Origin: Pseudomonadota bacterium
GTDB taxonomy: Bacteria > Pseudomonadota > Gammaproteobacteria > Burkholderiales > Burkholderiaceae_B
Direction: 5' to 3'
DNA length: 17,511 nucleotides
Assembly (NCBI GenBank): GCA_023386765.1
Contig: JAEWJD010000195.1
Location: forward strand, 1 to 17,511
Shown piece after piece: positions 15,266 to 17,511 of this stretch; position 1 is the stretch's first letter, and each line of letters begins with the position of its first letter. The position numbers were made by a program, and so were the translations under genes. Below the pieces are notes generated by a model, which saw only the letters and a program-made list of their open reading frames with translations, searched no databases and had not been told where the DNA came from.

Positions 15266-16423
15266 ATGACCGCCTTCCGGTTCCAGACCGTTCCCACCCT
15301 CGTTGCCGAGTTCGGCGCGGCCCGCCGGCTCGGCAGCCTGCTGCGCGAGCACTATCCCGGCCTCACTCGGCTATGCCTCGTGACCGACGCCTTCCTGTAC
15401 CAAAGCGGGCTGCTCGCTCCGGCGCTGGCCAATCTGGCCGAAACAGGCTGGCAGGTCAGCGTGATCGACAATGTCGTGGCCGACCCGCCCGAGCAGGTGG
15501 TGCTGCAAGCCGCGGAACTGGCGCGCCAGGCGCGTGCCGAGCTGATCCTGGGGCTGGGTGGCGGCTCGTCAATGGACGTGGCCAAGCTGCTGGCCGTACT
15601 GGCGGCGGGGCGTCAGCCGCTGACCGACATGTACGGGCTGAATCAGGTGCAGGGCCCGCGCCTGCCCCTGGTGCAGATGCCCACCACAGCCGGCACCGGC
15701 TCCGAAGTCACGGCGGTCTCGATCGTCACCACCGGCGCCACCAGCAAGATGGGCGTCGTTTCCCCCACCCTGCTGGCCGATCTGGCCGTCCTGGATGCCG
15801 AACTGACGCTTGACCTGCCGCCGTCCGTCACGGCGGCCACCGGCATCGATGCCATGGTGCATGCCATCGAAGCCTATACCTCCAGGCGCCTGAAAAACCC
15901 GCTGTCGGACATGCTGGCCCTACAAGCCCTGACCCTGCTGTCGCGCCATCTGCTGACGGCTTGCGAGAATGGCCATGACCGCCAGGCGCGCGAGGCCATG
16001 ATGCTGGGCGCCATGCTGGCCGGCCAGGCCTTCGCCAATGCGCCGGTCGCGGCCGTGCATGCGCTGGCCTACCCCCTTGGCGGCGTGTTCCACGTACCGC
16101 ACGGCCTGTCGAACTCACTGGTACTGCCGCCGGTGCTCAAATTCAATGCCCCGGCGGCCCATCTTCTGTATGCCGAACTGGCCGACGCCTTGCTGCCGCA
16201 CGCCACGGGCAGCAACGCCGCGCGCTGTGATGCCTTTATCGATCACCTCGAACGCCTGATCGCCGCCACGGGCATCCCGCGCACCCTGCGCGACGTTGGC
16301 GTCAGCCGGGCTGACCTGCCCCGTCTGGCGCACGATGCCATGCAGCAGACCCGCCTGCTGGTCAATAACCCTCGGGAGTTGAACGAGGCCGATGCGCTGG
16401 CGATCTATAGCTCCGTCCTGTAA
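15266..16423 (+). CDS. Iron-containing (group III) alcohol dehydrogenase
   Basis: A 385-aa NAD(P)-dependent dehydrogenase. The ATG at 15266 has CAGGA seven bases upstream and is 40 bases after the esterase stop. Seen: the dinucleotide-binding 'GLGGGSSMDVAK' (about 96-107), 'MPTTAGTGSEVTAVSI', and metal ligands expected at Asp195 and His199 ('GIDAMVHAIEAYTS'), His265 ('VHALAYPLGG') and His279 ('HVPHGLSN'). Length matches the family. The HALAYPLGG pattern favours a general alcohol dehydrogenase over a maleylacetate reductase, which shares the fold but differs in these motifs. In this operon it may oxidise the alcohol freed by the esterase, or interconvert a secondary alcohol and the ketone used by the monooxygenase. 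It is the last gene before a clear terminator. Confidence 0.92.
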   Translation: MTAFRFQTVPTLVAEFGAARRLGSLLREHYPGLTRLCLVTDAFLYQSGLLAPALANLAETGWQVSVIDNVVADPPEQVVLQAAELARQARAELILGLGGGSSMDVAKLLAVLAAGRQPLTDMYGLNQVQGPRLPLVQMPTTAGTGSEVTAVSIVTTGATSKMGVVSPTLLADLAVLDAELTLDLPPSVTAATGIDAMVHAIEAYTSRRLKNPLSDMLALQALTLLSRHLLTACENGHDRQAREAMMLGAMLAGQAFANAPVAAVHALAYPLGGVFHVPHGLSNSLVLPPVLKFNAPAAHLLYAELADALLPHATGSNAARCDAFIDHLERLIAATGIPRTLRDVGVSRADLPRLAHDAMQQTRLLVNNPRELNEADALAIYSSVL

Positions 16424-16428
16424 ACCGT

Positions 16429-16453
16429 ACGCGCCCGGATGGCGCGTGATTTT
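16429..16453 (+). terminator. Intrinsic terminator of the monooxygenase operon
   Basis: ACGCGCC (16429-16435) and GGCGCGT (16441-16447) form a perfect 7-bp stem with a CGGAT loop, followed by GATTTT. It starts five bases after the dehydrogenase stop codon. A second hairpin (CGGCTT 16478-16483 with AAGCCG 16490-16495) follows without a T-run. Confidence 0.7.
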
Positions 16454-16828
16454 CCACGAACCTGGGCCTCTGGCTCCCGGCTTTCAGATAAGCCGAGGAG
16501 GGGCGGGGCATATTGAAAATGCATTAATTTACAAATAATCCTGATTAATGCAGCCGTCACTTAAAAACATCACAACAGGGTTTTCCAGCAAACCTTAACC
16601 GGCGTCAAAGGCCCGCCTTTATTTCATAATAAAACAGGGGCACCACCGTGGCCACGGCAAGAAAAACTGCTTTATTTCAGAAAAATACCTCATTGCGGAC
16701 CGGTATTCCCGGTAATACGCTTGCCGTGGGCATTCACGCTTCATGTCATACCGGTAAATTGACAGTTGCACGGTTATTCAGAGATCAAAGACAGCCTTTC
16801 CCTTCCATCCGTCATCGTCGGAGCCAGC
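16454..16828 (+). promoter_or_regulatory. AT-richer regulatory region upstream of the benzoylformate decarboxylase gene
   Basis: This gap has no convincing gene but much symmetry. TGCATTAAT (16520-16528) and ATTAATGCA (16544-16552) are perfect inverted 9-mers 15 bases apart. CCGTGGCCACGG (16646-16657) is a 12-bp palindrome. CCGGTA recurs at 16700-16705 and 16751-16756, with CCGGTAA at 16709-16715; the 16751 copy lies within the palindrome TACCGGTA. A consensus -35, TTGACA, stands at 16759-16764, but the -10 expected near 16782 is poor, suggesting activator control. A 67-codon GTG frame (16648-16851) is not believed to be a gene. Confidence 0.5.
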
Positions 16829-17511
16829 ATGTCAGACAAGACCATTCGTGAAGTCACTTTCCAACTACTGCGCGACCTCGGCCTGACCACCCTGTTCGGA
16901 AATCCCGGCTCGACCGAGGAAACCTTCCTGAAGGATTTCCCGAAAGATTTCCGCTACATCCAGACCCTGCATGAATCCTCCGCCGTGGGCGCTGCCGACG
17001 GCTTTGCACAGGCCACCCGGCGCCCGGCGCTGGTCAACGTGCACACGTCAGCCGGCCTGAGCAATGCGATGAGCAATATCCTGACCGCATCGCAGAACAA
17101 GACGCCGCTGATCATCACGGCGGGCAACCAGACGCGCGACATGCTGCTGATGGAACCCTGGCTCACCAACGTCGAGCCCTCGTTGCTGCCCAAGCCGTGG
17201 GTCAAATGGAGCTATGAGCCGGTGCGCGCCGAAGACGTGCCCGCCGCCTTCATGCGCGCCTATGCCATGGCCATGCAACCGCCGGCCGGCCCGGTGTTCC
17301 TCTCCATCCCGCTGGACGACTGGGACAAGCCGGCCACCGGCCCGGCCGTGCTGCGGTCGGTCACCACCCGCATCGCACCCGATCCCGAGCGGATTGCCGA
17401 GTTCGCCGAGGCGTTGTCGCGCGCCCGCCATCCGGCCCTGATCTACGGATCGGCCATCGCGCGAGGCGATGGCTGGCAACAGGCCATTGCCTTGGCAGAG
17501 AAGCTGCAGGC
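16829..17511 (+). CDS. mdlC: Benzoylformate decarboxylase-like ThDP enzyme (partial, runs off right edge)
   Basis: The first 227 codons of a thiamine-diphosphate-dependent decarboxylase of about 530 aa in the family. The ATG at 16829 has GGAG five bases upstream. The start is very similar to Pseudomonas MdlC as I remember it: 'LFGNPGSTEETFLKDFPKDFRYI' and 'PKPWVKWSYEPVRAEDVP', and 'GPVFLSIPLDDWDK'. Active-site positions known in MdlC as Ser26, Glu47 and His70 are all present as Ser28, Glu49 and His72. Glu49 is the ThDP-activating residue, and the Ser and His favour benzoylformate-type over acetolactate-synthase-type activity. Known reaction: phenylglyoxylate to benzaldehyde and CO2. The C-terminal ThDP-binding half is outside the window. 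A terminator separates it from the monooxygenase operon, so it has its own promoter. Confidence 0.88.
   Translation, partial: MSDKTIREVTFQLLRDLGLTTLFGNPGSTEETFLKDFPKDFRYIQTLHESSAVGAADGFAQATRRPALVNVHTSAGLSNAMSNILTASQNKTPLIITAGNQTRDMLLMEPWLTNVEPSLLPKPWVKWSYEPVRAEDVPAAFMRAYAMAMQPPAGPVFLSIPLDDWDKPATGPAVLRSVTTRIAPDPERIAEFAEALSRARHPALIYGSAIARGDGWQQAIALAEKLQ

Noticed and set aside
15266..16423. Maleylacetate reductase as identity of the iron dehydrogenase
   Set aside because: The HALAYPLGG and HVPHGLSN motifs fit general group III alcohol dehydrogenases better than maleylacetate reductases, and no ring-cleavage dioxygenase is present in the window.
16648..16851. 67-codon GTG open frame ahead of the decarboxylase, overlapping its start
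   Set aside because: It begins inside a palindrome, has only a weak purine run upstream, shows no recognisable protein features and overlaps the well-supported ATG at 16829 out of frame. It cannot be fully excluded as a leader peptide.

Overview
The window is GC-rich, densely coded bacterial DNA and looks chromosomal. The gene families (a YbiO-type MscS channel, a MocR regulator paired with an EamA exporter, an AraC/FeaR-type regulator, an MHS-type transporter, a Baeyer-Villiger monooxygenase and a benzoylformate decarboxylase) fit a metabolically versatile betaproteobacterium. My best guess is Burkholderiales, in the Alcaligenaceae (Bordetella/Achromobacter-like). That placement rests on gene style and base composition, not on a marker gene. 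I see no rRNA, tRNA, CRISPR array, insertion sequence or phage gene.

Layout. (1) 19-1602, minus: secreted solute-binding protein of a family-5 (peptide-type) ABC importer. Its partners would lie left of the window. A 606-bp gap with a nested palindrome follows. (2) 2209-4584, plus: large MscS-family mechanosensitive channel close to YbiO, with a hairpin after it. (3) 4847-5710, plus: small exported protein with two H-x-T motifs (2H phosphoesterase-like). (4) 5852-7756, plus: lipoprotein with a C-terminal alpha/beta-hydrolase domain. A perfect 11-bp inverted repeat lies in front of it. (5) 7768-8631 minus and 8752-10134 plus: divergent EamA exporter and MocR regulator sharing a repeat-rich promoter region.

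(6) 10226-16423 is the most coherent block. An AraC/FeaR-type regulator (minus) is divergent from a four-gene plus-strand run: MHS transporter, Baeyer-Villiger monooxygenase, alpha/beta-hydrolase (esterase) and iron-dependent alcohol dehydrogenase. The run closes with a good intrinsic terminator. The chemistry is self-consistent: import, ketone (or aldehyde) to ester, ester hydrolysis, and alcohol/carbonyl oxidoreduction. Paired half-sites 21 bp apart in the divergent promoter look like an AraC-family operator. (7) After a 400-bp AT-richer regulatory stretch, a benzoylformate decarboxylase gene starts at 16829 and runs off the right edge. Its position suggests that an arylglyoxylate or related 2-keto acid pathway meets the monooxygenase operon.

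The best candidate for something little described is this transporter/BVMO/esterase/ADH operon next to a benzoylformate decarboxylase, whose substrate cannot be read from sequence. Next come the exported 2H-type protein and the lipoprotein hydrolase with its large unassigned N-terminal region.
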